DNA from: Sesamum alatum
Lineage: Eukaryota; Streptophyta; Magnoliopsida; Lamiales; Pedaliaceae
Reading direction: 5' to 3'
NCBI GenBank assembly: GCA_034509735.1
Contig: JACGWO010000008.1
Span: 16,999,864 to 17,063,863, forward strand
Length of the DNA stretch: 64,000 bases
The notes below the pieces were generated by a model. It was not told the DNA's origin and searched no databases. It saw only the letters and a program-made list of their open reading frames with translations. A program made the translations under genes and the position numbers. Within the stretch, counting starts at the first letter, position 1, and each line of letters opens with the position of its first letter. Below are positions 32,965 to 44,446 of this stretch, in pieces.

Positions 32965-35900
32965 ATGGCTGCGGCAGCGACCATGGTCAGCTCTGCTGGG
33001 GGGCTACTGGCGATGCTGAACGAGAGCCACCCGGCCCTTAAGCTACACGCGCTCTCTAATCTCAATGCATTTGTTGACTACTTCTGGCCGGAGATCTCCA
33101 CCTCCGTTCCCATCATGTACTTTATGTTTATTCCCAGTTTTAGCTGATTATGTGAATTACGGTTCTTCTAGCTTGACCCTTTCTTTCCTATTGGCGGTTT
33201 TTCTCGTGAGGAATAGCTGTCTTAGTGATGTGGCTTTGAGAAATCTGGGAGTTTGTGGGGAAATCTGGTTGGAATTGGAAATGGAAAGTTTTGATATTGT
33301 TGTTACTGAAATTGGAGTTCCTTATCAGTTTGTTGGGTGTGTGTGGTTTTGGGTTTCGATGTTATCTGCCTTTTTCTGTTTCCTGGTTGCGGTCTTGGGT
33401 TTCTTTGAACTGGTGTGATACTAGAATTGTTTGGATTTTGGTGCTTTGGGTCTTAGAAATGGATAAACTTGTAGGGAATCGGGTGAAGAGTACTACAGCT
33501 TGAGGTTTTTCTACGTATGGGCCTTCGATCTAGTGGGTTTTACTGTAAGCTTATTTTTTTGTAAGGGATGTGAAGAGTACTTTTCTATCTCTTGAAGCAA
33601 GCAAGCTGCCATGAGGCTCGAAGCGACCACATCGTCAACTACAATTAGGTTAAGTTGGATTTGCTAGCCTCTGGGCTAAGAATCACTCTAAACGGAGCTG
33701 GGTTGACTCTGTACCGGCTGAGGGCATTTGCCTCTACTGACTGGGACAGCTCAACCCGAACTATGAACTTTAAATGTTGGGGAATATAGTGTAGATTCTT
33801 GTTTTTAGATTGTTTCATAGATGAAATGCAAGCCTTTTCTTTTGGGATGGGGGTTGGGTGGCTGTGAAATGGGGGTTACTGTATTAATAGGGCTTATTCA
33901 AATTCAATCGAGGCTCCAAGGTTTAATTAGTGTTCTTGCCTTTATTTGTATCTTTAAGTTGTTTCTTGGATAAAAGCATGTATTAGAATTAGGTTATTAT
34001 GCATTTGTTTAAGGAATGCCTTAATAAACTTTCTGTTTCTGGTGGGCATTGTCCATCTGGAGATTTTTTACTCGCCTTTTGCATTATGTATCCTATTTTG
34101 AGATTCCTTGTAATATTTATGCATGGGTTCTTCTTTTTGTAATTTGCTTTGAACTTCATCTATGCAACTGGGTTATAAGTCTCTTGCTTGTAAACTTGAC
34201 TATTAAATGTATAAAATTGTACTCTCGTTATTCTGGTGCAGAGAAAGTCTGTATGAAGACGAAGAGTTTGACCAGAGGCAACTTGCTGCCTTGCTTGTCT
34301 CAAAGGTAATTCTTTGTGTGTTTAGTTCTTCCTTTGTTTATATAGGAGAGTCTTGTATTACTTCTTTGCGTGAGCTTGGTTTTAGTTGCTCGAGTGTTCA
34401 CCTGATTTCCTACTCCTTTAGGCCATCAAATGGTTACCCTCTGTTATTCTCTTAGTGAATTAACTATTCCTAACATGATGAAGTGTCCCAAGTAAAGCAT
34501 GGGTTTTCTTACTCATACTTCTATATGAAAGTTCTTCTCCCACTTCATCCTTTCTAGGATTAAAATTGAATTGATAAAGAGTAATTACATGCGTTGATCA
34601 AGAATTAACTAGGACAGAAGTCAAACATTAGCTTGAACTCTTCTTAGCATCATGTAAATAGCTATGAATTAAGAGAGACTGGTGTAATGGGAGACACTGC
34701 AAAGCATTGAATGCATTAGAAAAATATATTATTGTTATGTTTTCAAGATCATTGCAGAACAAAAATTCTGAGTAGTTTGAAGATAGTCATTTGGGAGGTT
34801 ACCGTTTCCAATATTGATTTTCTGTGCCAATACTTTTAAGAAGCTTTTGCCAATCAAGAAAGTCCGAAGCATCTTCTTTTTCATGCGTCCATGAGTTCAT
34901 TTTTGTAGTGATGACTTGCTCAAAGTTTCTTATGACATTTCTGGAACTAAAAGTAACTTTTTGTAATTGGTTACATTGAAGGATGTGCTGAGGCTTTTCC
35001 CCTCCATTTTGCTTCTTGAATTCACATTATTCCATTTATGGAATATAGTTCATGACAAGCATGCATGCCTTTGATAATCCTGAAGGATATCTTTTCACCT
35101 GGTTGACTTTGTGGATTCAGTAGTTGAGGCGATCATAATAAAAAGGATTTTATTTGATAGTTTATTGATGTTCTCCTATTTGTAATGAGCACTTTTCTTC
35201 AAAAACCATCTTCAAGTCAGGAAATGAAACAGAATGAAGTTTCTCACTCCAGTATCTCGAGGTTAACTTATGAATTCCAGCCATTTCAAAAAAAGATTAG
35301 GTTTACTGGAGTTAAGCATGTTCATTATTTTCAAGTATTTGCCTCGTATCCATATGTTGATGCTTTCCAGTTGCAGGGCACAAATTTATTTAGATATTTA
35401 GATTCACACATTTGGCTATAGATTTGCTATTTCAAAGAACTGAAGCTGAAGGAAATGCAACTTTAAAGGAAATTTCTAAGCTCAGATATTAGCTTAATTA
35501 AGATTTTCCCTTTTCCCTGTAATCCAACTCCAATGGTATGGTAGTTTGGTGGAAAGTACATACAACCAGATCTATGAGAATAAAATATTTTATCGAAGTC
35601 ATGTGAAGACAAACCTAAACATACTGGAAAGGAAGTCTAGTGTCCATTTACATTATGACATGGGCATATCAAAATCTTAACATCTATCTGTCTTATGTAT
35701 TTGGATGAAGAAAATGTTGTTATTGATGTTTAAGTTTATTCAAGATTAATGATGTACTTAATTCACAGAACACATCTAAGTTTCCTTCTATTAACCGGCT
35801 GTAACAGCTACATCTGTTCATAGTATTCATGTGCTTCATCTCATTAATGTTAACGGTACTATAATAGTATAATAGGTGATATTTATGTAGTATCATGCAG

Positions 35901-38900
35901 GTAAAGAAATGCATAGTTATCTTCCATACAACTATGTCTATATCTTGGGTTGGGAGTATCTTCACCTCTACCCATCAAGTAGTATGTTAAGTGGTGACAG
36001 CCTCTCTGTTACCCCTGCTTGTTGTATTTGATTCTATGTTACACACGCACATTTTGTAGGATTGAGCCTTTATTTGTTGGAATTATCTCTTGACTGAAGA
36101 TGGAGATTTATTGGAGAAATCATTAATTATGCTCTAGTTTCACAATTTCGTATTGTAAGTAACAAACTCATCATCGACTCTCTCATTAGGTTTTCTATTA
36201 TCTGGGTGAACTTAATGACTCATTATCGTACGCCCTGGGAGCTGGTCCTCAATTTGATGTGTCAGAGGATTCAGACTATGTGCATACTCTTCTTGGTAAG
36301 AACTTACTTTTCCATCTTTCCTTTTGAAATTGTGATCGGTTGTGTTCCAGCACTCTACTTTGTTTTGATAAAAATGAGAGTGGCCACTTCATAGGCATAA
36401 TACATAAAGAAGTTGTATACAGTCTGCTTCCTATGCTTGGGGCTGTAGTTTTTATTACTTTTTGTGTCTCCCAGCCAAAGCAATTGATGAATATGCCAGT
36501 CTGAAGGCTAAAGCAGCTGAGGCAAATGATGAATCAGCAGCGGTTGACCCTAGACTGGAGGCAATTGTCGAGAGAATGCTTGACAAGTATGTGAAGTTAT
36601 AGCTTTGTGTTGCCAAAACATAACACAAATGTGTTTTCTTCAGCTTATATGTTGCCTTTTCTACCTTTTCTGCAGATGTATAGCAGATGGTAAGTATCAA
36701 CAAGCTATAGGAATGGCCATTGAGTGCAGACGGTTGGATAAGCTTGAGGAAGCAGTTATTAGGAGTGATAATGTTCATGCTACTATTAATTATTGCATTG
36801 ATGTCTCCCATTCCTTTGTCAACCGAAGAGAATATCGTCTTGAGGTGAACTCCTTTAGCACTTTTTTGGTCATGTTTACTGTGACCTTTTAACATAAGCT
36901 AATGAACTTCTACCTTAATAGTATGTTATCTAATCAGAAAACTCATCGGTAAGTGCTTGAATGATGTTTGCCACCTTCCTTGCATTAGCCTAACAGGCTG
37001 CTAGACAGATGCTTTCTAGGCTACATCTATATCAAGGGGTTTAGAAGTAGTGAAGGGAATTAAAACTTCGCATTTACATTTTGGTATCTGTAGTTTCAGT
37101 ATTTTTACAGAAATGACTTAATTATTAATTTTTTACATTTGTTTGTGTTACTTGATCAGTTGAATTTGTGAGGAACAATGGTGGGTTTGGTCCAATCTGA
37201 ACTGATTTTGAATGATTTAAGGCTTTGGGCATACATGCATACTAGGATTGGTTGTTGTAAATCTGATTGGTTAACCAACTGATGCTTCATGCTTGGATGA
37301 ATATGTGATTAATCCACTATGAATTATATGTGAAGATAAGTCCAGTTTTCCAATTATTAGGGTTATTGTTACTAGCACATACCAAAATTGTTCAGTGATT
37401 CAGAAAATTCATACAAGAAAGATTTATAGGGTCTGATTCTGTAGATTTGTATTAGATCTATGCCATTTTGCTCATACCCTCCTCTCTTTCCATGTTTAGT
37501 TTTAGTTCAGTCATTCTAACGTGGTCCCATGGGCCTTCTGTTCCTAATCTAATTAAGTGCCTCTGTCTGCTTCCTATATTCTTATAGGGCAGCTCCCCCC
37601 CAAAAGGAAAGAAACATGGAAAACGAAAAAGAAAATACGAGACATATCTTTAATTGTCAACTTACTGAGCCCCAGTTTGTTCTCCACTTCCCCCAAAAAG
37701 ACAATGAAACTGAACTCTGATCCTTCACTTCTCACAGGTGCTCCGTCTTCTTGTCAAAGTATATCAGCAATTGTCATCACCTGATTTTTTGAGCATTTGC
37801 CAGCGCCTAATGTTTTTGGATGAGCCTGAGGGTGTTGCAAGCATATTGGAGAAACTATTACGATCAGAGAATGTGGATGATGCGCTGTTGGCATTTCAAA
37901 TAGCGTTTGATCTGGTGGAGAACGAACAACAAGCTTTCCTATTGAAGGTTAGAGATCGGCTTCCCAGTGCCAAGTCCCAGCCTCAAGAGCCTGTGCATTC
38001 AGGGTCTCCTCCGCCAGATTCTGTTCATAGTGGAAATGTTGTCATATCGGAAGATGTTCAAATGACCGATGGAACTCAAGCAGATGGTAATGCAACAAAT
38101 CCTGATCCAAGTGAAGCAATTTATGCTGAGAGGTTGACAAAAATAAGAGGAATTTTGTCTGGCGAGACTTCTATACAGTTGACACTCCAATTCTTATACA
38201 GTCATAACAAGTGAGGCCGTATTCCTTCCCGTTGTTTCTTAGTAATGGATCTATCCAATTTCACTTAAATCTTACATAAAGTGGCCAAAAGTCTGATGAA
38301 CTTTCTTATCTTCTTTCAGATCAGATCTTCTCATTCTTAAGACAATAAAGCAGTCTGTTGAGATGAGAAATAGTGTCTGCCACAGCGCAACTATATATGC
38401 TAATGCTATTATGCATGCAGGAACAACTGTGGACACATTTCTGCGTGAGAATCTGGTATATTTCTATCGGATGAGTTATATTCTTTTTCATTATTACCTG
38501 TTCCCTATTCTGAATTCTCCCAACTAATTTTATATATCTGAATTATCAGGACTGGCTGAGTAGGGCTACAAATTGGGCTAAGTTTAGTGCAACTGCAGGA
38601 CTTGGGGTTATCCACAGAGGTCATCTGCAGCAAGGGAGATCACTCATGGCACCTTACTTGCCGCAAGGTGGGGCTGGTGGTGGTGGCAGTCCGTACTCTG
38701 AAGGTGGAGCATTATATGCTCTCGGTTTAATCCATGCAAACCACGGGGAGGGCATCAAACAATTTCTTCGCGAGAGCCTTCGTAGTACTAATGTGGAGGT
38801 CTGTGCTTTGCTTTCAAGTGATATTGTTCTATTGATCCCCTATGTTTCTCCATTTACCACTGCTAAACGCTGGAGGGTAACAAATGGCGTGCAGGTTATT

Positions 38901-40982
38901 CAGCATGGTGCCTGCCTGGGTCTTGGTTTGGCAGCTTTGGGCACTGCTGATGATGACATCTTTGACGACATAAAAAACGTGCTTTACACAGACAGTGCTG
39001 TTGCTGGTGAAGCTGCTGGTATTAGTATGGGTTTACTGATGGTTGGAACTGCAAGCGAGAAGGCTAGTGAAATGCTTGCTTATGCACATGAGACACAGCA
39101 TGAGAAGATTATTAGGTAACATTGGATTTTGCATCTGAGGCTGGGATAAATGACTTCACCTATCATCTTCTGCTCAATATTTTTACCTGGCCATACATCT
39201 TAACAGGGGTTTGGCATTGGGGATTGCACTTACAGTCTATGGAAGAGAGGAAGAAGCAGACACACTCATTGAGCAAATGACTCGGGACCAAGATCCTATA
39301 TTGCGTTATGGAGGAATGTATGCTTTGGCATTGGCATATAGGGGAACAGCAAACAATAAAGCCATACGTCAACTGCTGCACTTTGCCGTGTCAGATGTGA
39401 GTGATGATGTCAGACGGACTGCAGTTCTTGCCCTGGGGTTTGTTTTGTATTCTGATCCAGAACAGGTTCGAGCATTTTCTTTTGGTTTTCCTGGAAAGCT
39501 AACTATCTTTGTTTCTCTGATACAACTATCTTTGATTCTCTCTACTTCAATGCAGACCCCTCGAATAGTCTCGCTATTGTCCGAGTCCTATAATCCACAT
39601 GTTCGGTATGGTGCCGCACTGGCAGTTGGAATTTCTTGTGCAGGTACTGGTCTTAGTGAGGCCATATCACTGCTCGAGCCCTTGACATCAGATGTTGTTG
39701 ACTTTGTTCGTCAAGGTGCTCTAATTTCAATGGCCATGGTGATGGTACAGATCAGTGAAGCTAGTGATTCTCGGGTCGGTGCATTCAGGTATTAATCTGA
39801 TTGATTTTTCCACTTCACTTATGCCTTGGTATCTTTTCAGCTTACCTTCCTTTATGCTTAGGCGGCAACTGGAAAAAATAATCCTGGATAAACATGAAGA
39901 CACCATGAGCAAGATGGGTGCAATTTTAGCTTCCGGAATCCTTGATGCTGGTGGGAGGAATGTAACAATCAAGTTACTTTCAAAAACAAAGCATGATAAA
40001 ATTACGGCAGTTGTTGGTCTGGCCGTGTTCAGTCAGTTTTGGTACTGGTACCCACTTATATATTTCAGTAGTCTGGCATTTTCACCCACTGCTTTTATTG
40101 GTTTGAATTGTGACCTGAAAGTGCCCAAGTTCGAGTTCCTATCACACGCAAAGCCATCATTGTTTGAGTACCCAAAGCCTACTACCGTACCCACCGCTAC
40201 TTCAGCTGCTAAGCTACCTACTGCAGTTTTATCAACATCAGCAAGAGCCAAGGCCAGGGCTAGTAAGAAAGAAGCTGAGAAAGCAAATGCCGAGAAGGCA
40301 GAACCAAGTTCTGGAAAGGGGAAAACGAGTGACAAGGATGGGGACTCCATGCAGGTCAGACTCCTCTGCTAGTTATATATGATGCCATGATTTCTATTTT
40401 TATTCTTTTCCTTCTGCTTACCCTTTCGGATAGCGATGCTGTATTACTTGCTGGCCCATGCCCATGCGTGTTTGTTCTTTGTGTGGGGGGCATGGGGCAT
40501 TGACATAATGAAACATGTACTTCCTGCCATTCAAGAGCTATGATGCAAATTTGTCACATTTGAAAGAAGAAAAGCTACCCCATGTGGAAGTTGATTGTTT
40601 TGCCCTACACCTCATCTGACACAATTGCTGATTTTGAGCTTTTCTATGTTCTTGTCAGGCTGAAAGTACTGTAGAGAAGAAGACTGAACCTGAACCTTCA
40701 TTTGAAATATTAACCAACCCTGCCAGGGTGGTTCCAGCCCAAGAAAAATTCATCAAATTTCTTGAAGATACTAGATATGTGCCAGTGAAGTCGGCACCCT
40801 CAGGATTTGTTCTGTTGAAAGATCTTCGTCCAAGTGAACCTGAAGTATTAGATATGACTGATGCACCCTCGTCCACAGCATCAAATACTGGTGCATCAGC
40901 CACTGGCCAGCAGAGCTCAGCCTCAGCAATGGCAGTTGATGAAGAACCTGCACCTCCACAACCATTTGAATATACACCATAG
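32965..40982 (+). CDS. RPN2: 26S proteasome non-ATPase regulatory subunit 1 (RPN2), copy B
   Basis: Same subunit as copy A. Exons: 32965-33116, 34242-34305, 36190-36295, 36475-36586, 36676-36844, 37738-38210, 38320-38455, 38550-38798, 38895-39115, 39207-39465, 39556-39788, 39862-40354, 40659-40982. Every exon has the same length as in copy A except exon 6, which is 3 bp longer (an extra Val in SGNVVISED). The total is 2,991 nt (996 aa plus stop). All splice sites are GT-AG. The N-domain, PC-repeat toroid and PPQPFEYTP tail are all present. Most differences I could see from copy A are third-position; replacements cluster in the acidic linker (about residues 300-330) and the Lys/Glu-rich and Ala/Ser-rich C-terminal region. 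No disabling change was seen. Intron 1 contains an insertion of about 190 bp not found in copy A. Confidence 0.97.
33575..33765. other. unidentified insertion in intron 1 of RPN2 copy B
   Basis: When the intron is aligned with copy A, about 190 bp (from TTTTCTATCTCTTGAAGC to CAGCTCAACCCGAAC) has no counterpart. It is more GC-rich than the surrounding intron. I could not see TIRs or a clear target duplication. A SINE is possible but unproven. Confidence 0.55.
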
Positions 40983-41750
40983 TTTGTTTGCATCGGACAT
41001 GCCCTCTTTCTTTGTGCAAGTTTCTACATAGAAGCTTGATAAATTCAAGCCGGCCTGGAAGCATGTAATCAAATGATCAGTCTTCTGATTGAAACCGAAG
41101 CCAATATCAATTTGAGCTGGTCGGATTCTGCTCTTTCTGCGCCATGCTTCTCATTTTCTTGCTTTACGTTGTATACTTTGTAAGAATGGCTGGAGCAGAA
41201 ATCTGTAGAAACTGCAATGCTGGAGCTCTCCATCCGAAAGAAGTGGAGGATGTGAACATACATTTTCACTGTCAAGTTGTATCCATTTGCCTGGCTTTGG
41301 TAGTTCAACTCTTCAGTCTTATAATTAACTTTCGCATAGTTTTAGTGTCACTTCTAAACATACTGGAATCTGGAATTCATGTACTAGTTTTTACATGGTC
41401 GGGTTCTTTCATTATGCTTCCTGCAGGTCTCAAACCGTGGCTTTCTTTCTGTTCATTTGGCTTGTTATGGTCGAAACTTTCTTTGATGCTAGACAGATGC
41501 TGGCGATTTTTGTGCAAAATGGTTTTCAAAAGTTCGGTATCTACTGTGTCCATGACTCTATGATGTGTATTGCCCATATGAGAAAGCTTTCAACTGCTCA
41601 TTTGAACATTCATTCTCTCATGTATAATGCTCTTTATTTACGAGATAGATGTCTATGTAATTCTTTATTTCTACATTGGATATTGTATGGTTATGTTTCT
41701 TACTTTTCATTTTCAAGTTGAACATCTTATTACTATCAGGAATATGTTTT
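40983..41750 (+). other. RPN2 copy B 3' UTR and downstream flank
   Basis: It is homologous to the flank of copy A. A frame is open across 41144-41563, but its partner region in copy A shows more replacement than silent changes, so I do not call it coding. Confidence 0.55.
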
Positions 41751-42003
41751 TCCGGATAAACTAGCAATAATTGGCAGCCATATTTTGGATGTCAATCAGC
41801 ACTCGAATTTTTTTGATGTTGATCCATCTCTCCAATGACCGGTCTGTAGTAAATAGTAATTCATTAGAACACCAAACACTGCTCCATGTGGAAGAGGGTT
41901 GAGAACCTACCCAGTATCAGGAGACTTGGACGGAGGAAAGTACTATAAGAAAGTATGGTGGAAAATTTAATTTAACTAGTCGATCATCATATGTAAGCCT
42001 TGC
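41751..42003. other. junction between duplication block B and the Copia element
   Basis: Unrecognised sequence. The Copia 5' LTR begins abruptly after it, at about 42004, without its own first 430 bp. Confidence 0.4.
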
Positions 42004-43731
42004 AGGCTTGGTCGGTATGATTGGATTTCCACGGTTTCGATAGTAGGGGAGTAGTCCTCAAACTTGAGGAACCATGGCAGTGACATACACAGGATGACTA
42101 TGTAAGATGATCATTATAAGCCTTGTCCAGTGCAGTCGGAATGTGTAGCGAGGACGGTGGGTTCCAAGAAGAGGATCCGTCCCCTGTTAGTATGTGACAG
42201 AGGTATCTCCTATGCACTCGGAGACACGTTTGTGCTGCTTAAAACTGTGGCCACAGTGGTTGGTCGAACAGGAAATGGTTTCCTGTGTCGATGCAATGAG
42301 GCATGCGTAGTCTCGAGTATTAAGCATAGATTCCTAGTCAAGGAAGGGAACCGACGCCCAATTCCATACCCTACACTAAGGCCGGGAGACGGTAGACGGA
42401 AGGACCGTACCCGTACGTAATCGACGCCTAAATGTTCATGCCAACATTCACTTAGTCTCTAGTGCCATCGACCGTTGCTAGACGACCACTCATGGTAACG
42501 GGCCCTTGTTGGATACGGGCCAAAATCTAGTTGAGGGTGAACCTAAAGGGTCACACATAAATCACCGAGAAGGTGGAGAAATTGACTTGGAGTCAAATTC
42601 GGAGGATAGTTAAGTAATTGGATTACATAAGGGATTGTCTATTGGATGGACGAGCCGATATTGTATCGTTCCCTCATTTAATCGGTAAATAGAATATATC
42701 GGTTAACATAGAGAGAGATGAGATATTGGATCTTTTAATTGGATTAAAAGATCAATGGGAATTATTTAAGTGGACCTTGAATTAAATTGGATTTAATTTT
42801 GGGTTCTTTGTAATTAGATTATAATAGAACCCGGTCCGTTAAATTTTGGCCCAAGAGGTGTGTTAATTCCACTTTTGGAATAGGAAGAAGTTGGACTTCT
42901 TCCCTAAAGAGGCATGGTCGAAAATTACCACATTTGAGGGGGTAAAAATCGGCCATGCATGCCATGCATGATGTAGTTGACTTGTCTCTTTTGGTAAGAG
43001 ACAAATTAATTCCAATCAAGCCTCTTTCTTTTGGTATGATTAAATCATACGTTAAGAGATGGTAGACTTGATTGATGAATTAGTGGGATTGATTGGGATG
43101 AATCTAGACATCCTTGGATGAACCTAAACACATTCCAATAATCACAATAATTTTGTATATATATGAGTATATACAAAACATCGGCAAGAAAATAATAATT
43201 CATCTTTTTCTAGGAAAAAGAAGAAGAAAAATCACATCCTCTCTCCCTCTAACTCTCGGCCACTCTCTCCCTCTTTACCTTTGTTCTTCATTTGATCTTG
43301 GATGAATTGAAAGAACAAAGTACGATTAAGAAGAACACTAATTTATAGTGTTGCTCTTCTTAAACCGAACCTTCCTAGATTCGTTTTCCTCTAGCAAGGA
43401 AAATGAGGATCTCTTCCGGGTGTGGATCACCTTTAGAGAAGTTCATACACTTTGAACATAGTGGACATTTCTGGAGAGGAACAAAGCTAGTAGCCGATAA
43501 AGAAGTTGAACTACACAGGTACTATTTATCTTACGCTTTAGTAGTTTACGTTTCAATTCTATGCCCTATGTAAGATATCCGTTTTTATATTGATACATCC
43601 TATATCGAACACTCGGTTGAGCACCCAAGGGTACACCCCTTGGGATTTATGATTATGCTTTTGATTATTTTTTAAATATCCGCATTTTCACGCTTCCGTT
43701 CGCGCTCCCGGGCGGATCCGCTTGTCCTTCA
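42004..43731 (+). repeat. 5' LTR, truncated at its start
   Basis: It matches 48690-50443 from AGGCTTGG onward and ends CTTGTCCTTCA. About 430 bp at the start (TGTTAGAATAGG onward in the 3' LTR) are missing. An open frame of 96 codons inside it recurs in the 3' LTR only because the LTRs are copies. Confidence 0.85.
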
Positions 43732-43733
43732 AG

Positions 43734-43747
43734 TGGTATAAGTGCCC
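43734..43747 (+). promoter_or_regulatory. primer-binding site of the Copia element
   Basis: TGGTATAAGTGCCC, two bases after the 5' LTR, resembles the initiator-Met tRNA primer site (TGGTATCAGAGC) common in plant Copia elements. Confidence 0.65.
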
Positions 43748-44446
43748 GGTTCGATGTAAGGGGCATAAATCTATGTGCTGGGCATGATCTACTTGGTTTA
43801 CGGCTTTATGAGCATGTGTTATTGAATGAATATATGAATAAATATGATTGTTCATTTATTTGAATTTAATGGACATTATGCATCCGATTTTTATAAGATT
43901 GGATCTTAAAATTGAATGTTTATTTTCAGTTTATATTGTATATTAATGTGATGAAAAGAAAAGATCGAAAAACCGTTCAAATTGGACAACAGGGGCAACA
44001 ATTGACTGTCGCCCCTGCCGGCCGGCCACTGGCTGGCGGGCGCGCGCGGGCTCACGCTTGCGCGCGCTGCCATAGGCGCATAGCTGCTGGCCGCGGCCGC
44101 CTGGCCAGCGCTGCACAGATCGCGTGCGCGCATAACATGGTTCACTTGGAGTCCTGAAACCATGCGAATAGGTGAGGAAAAATATCTTGGGAATCTCATT
44201 GGATGAGAATGATATTGGATATCTGCCATGAGGTTTTCTTCATTTGAATCATAAAAGTGGGGCATGGAGATCACGCTTGTGGATACCAAGCCCACTAAGA
44301 AATGGTTTTCCGAAACTCCACTTGAGAGTGGTGGACTTTCGTATAAATGGTGGGAGGGTTAAAGACTAAACGACCATGTCTTCAACTTGAATAATAATGT
44401 TACCATCATCTGCTGATTTTTGCTTTACATTTTATAAATGTAGATA
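43748..44446 (+). other. Copia untranslated leader
   Basis: Non-coding leader between the primer site and gag, with a GC-rich patch (about 44000-44130, many GGCC and GCGCGC motifs). Its second half matches the leader fragments at 27047 and, inverted, at 52741-53640. Confidence 0.6.

Larger units (their letters stand above)
32690..41750 (+). repeat. segmental duplication block B (RPN2 copy B and flanks)
   Basis: Partner of block A. Similarity begins near the CACAAGAAACTC phrase (about 32715) and fades after TTTCAAGTTGAACATCTTA (about 41710-41750). Confidence 0.85.

Noticed and set aside
41144..41563. Open frame downstream of RPN2 copy B, with similar sequence after copy A
   Set aside because: In the best-aligned 25 codons the two copies show more replacement than silent differences and the frame is not maintained further; treated as 3' UTR.
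43906..44295. Open frames on both strands in the GC-rich Copia leader
   Set aside because: It lies between the primer site and gag, with no motif; open because of base composition.
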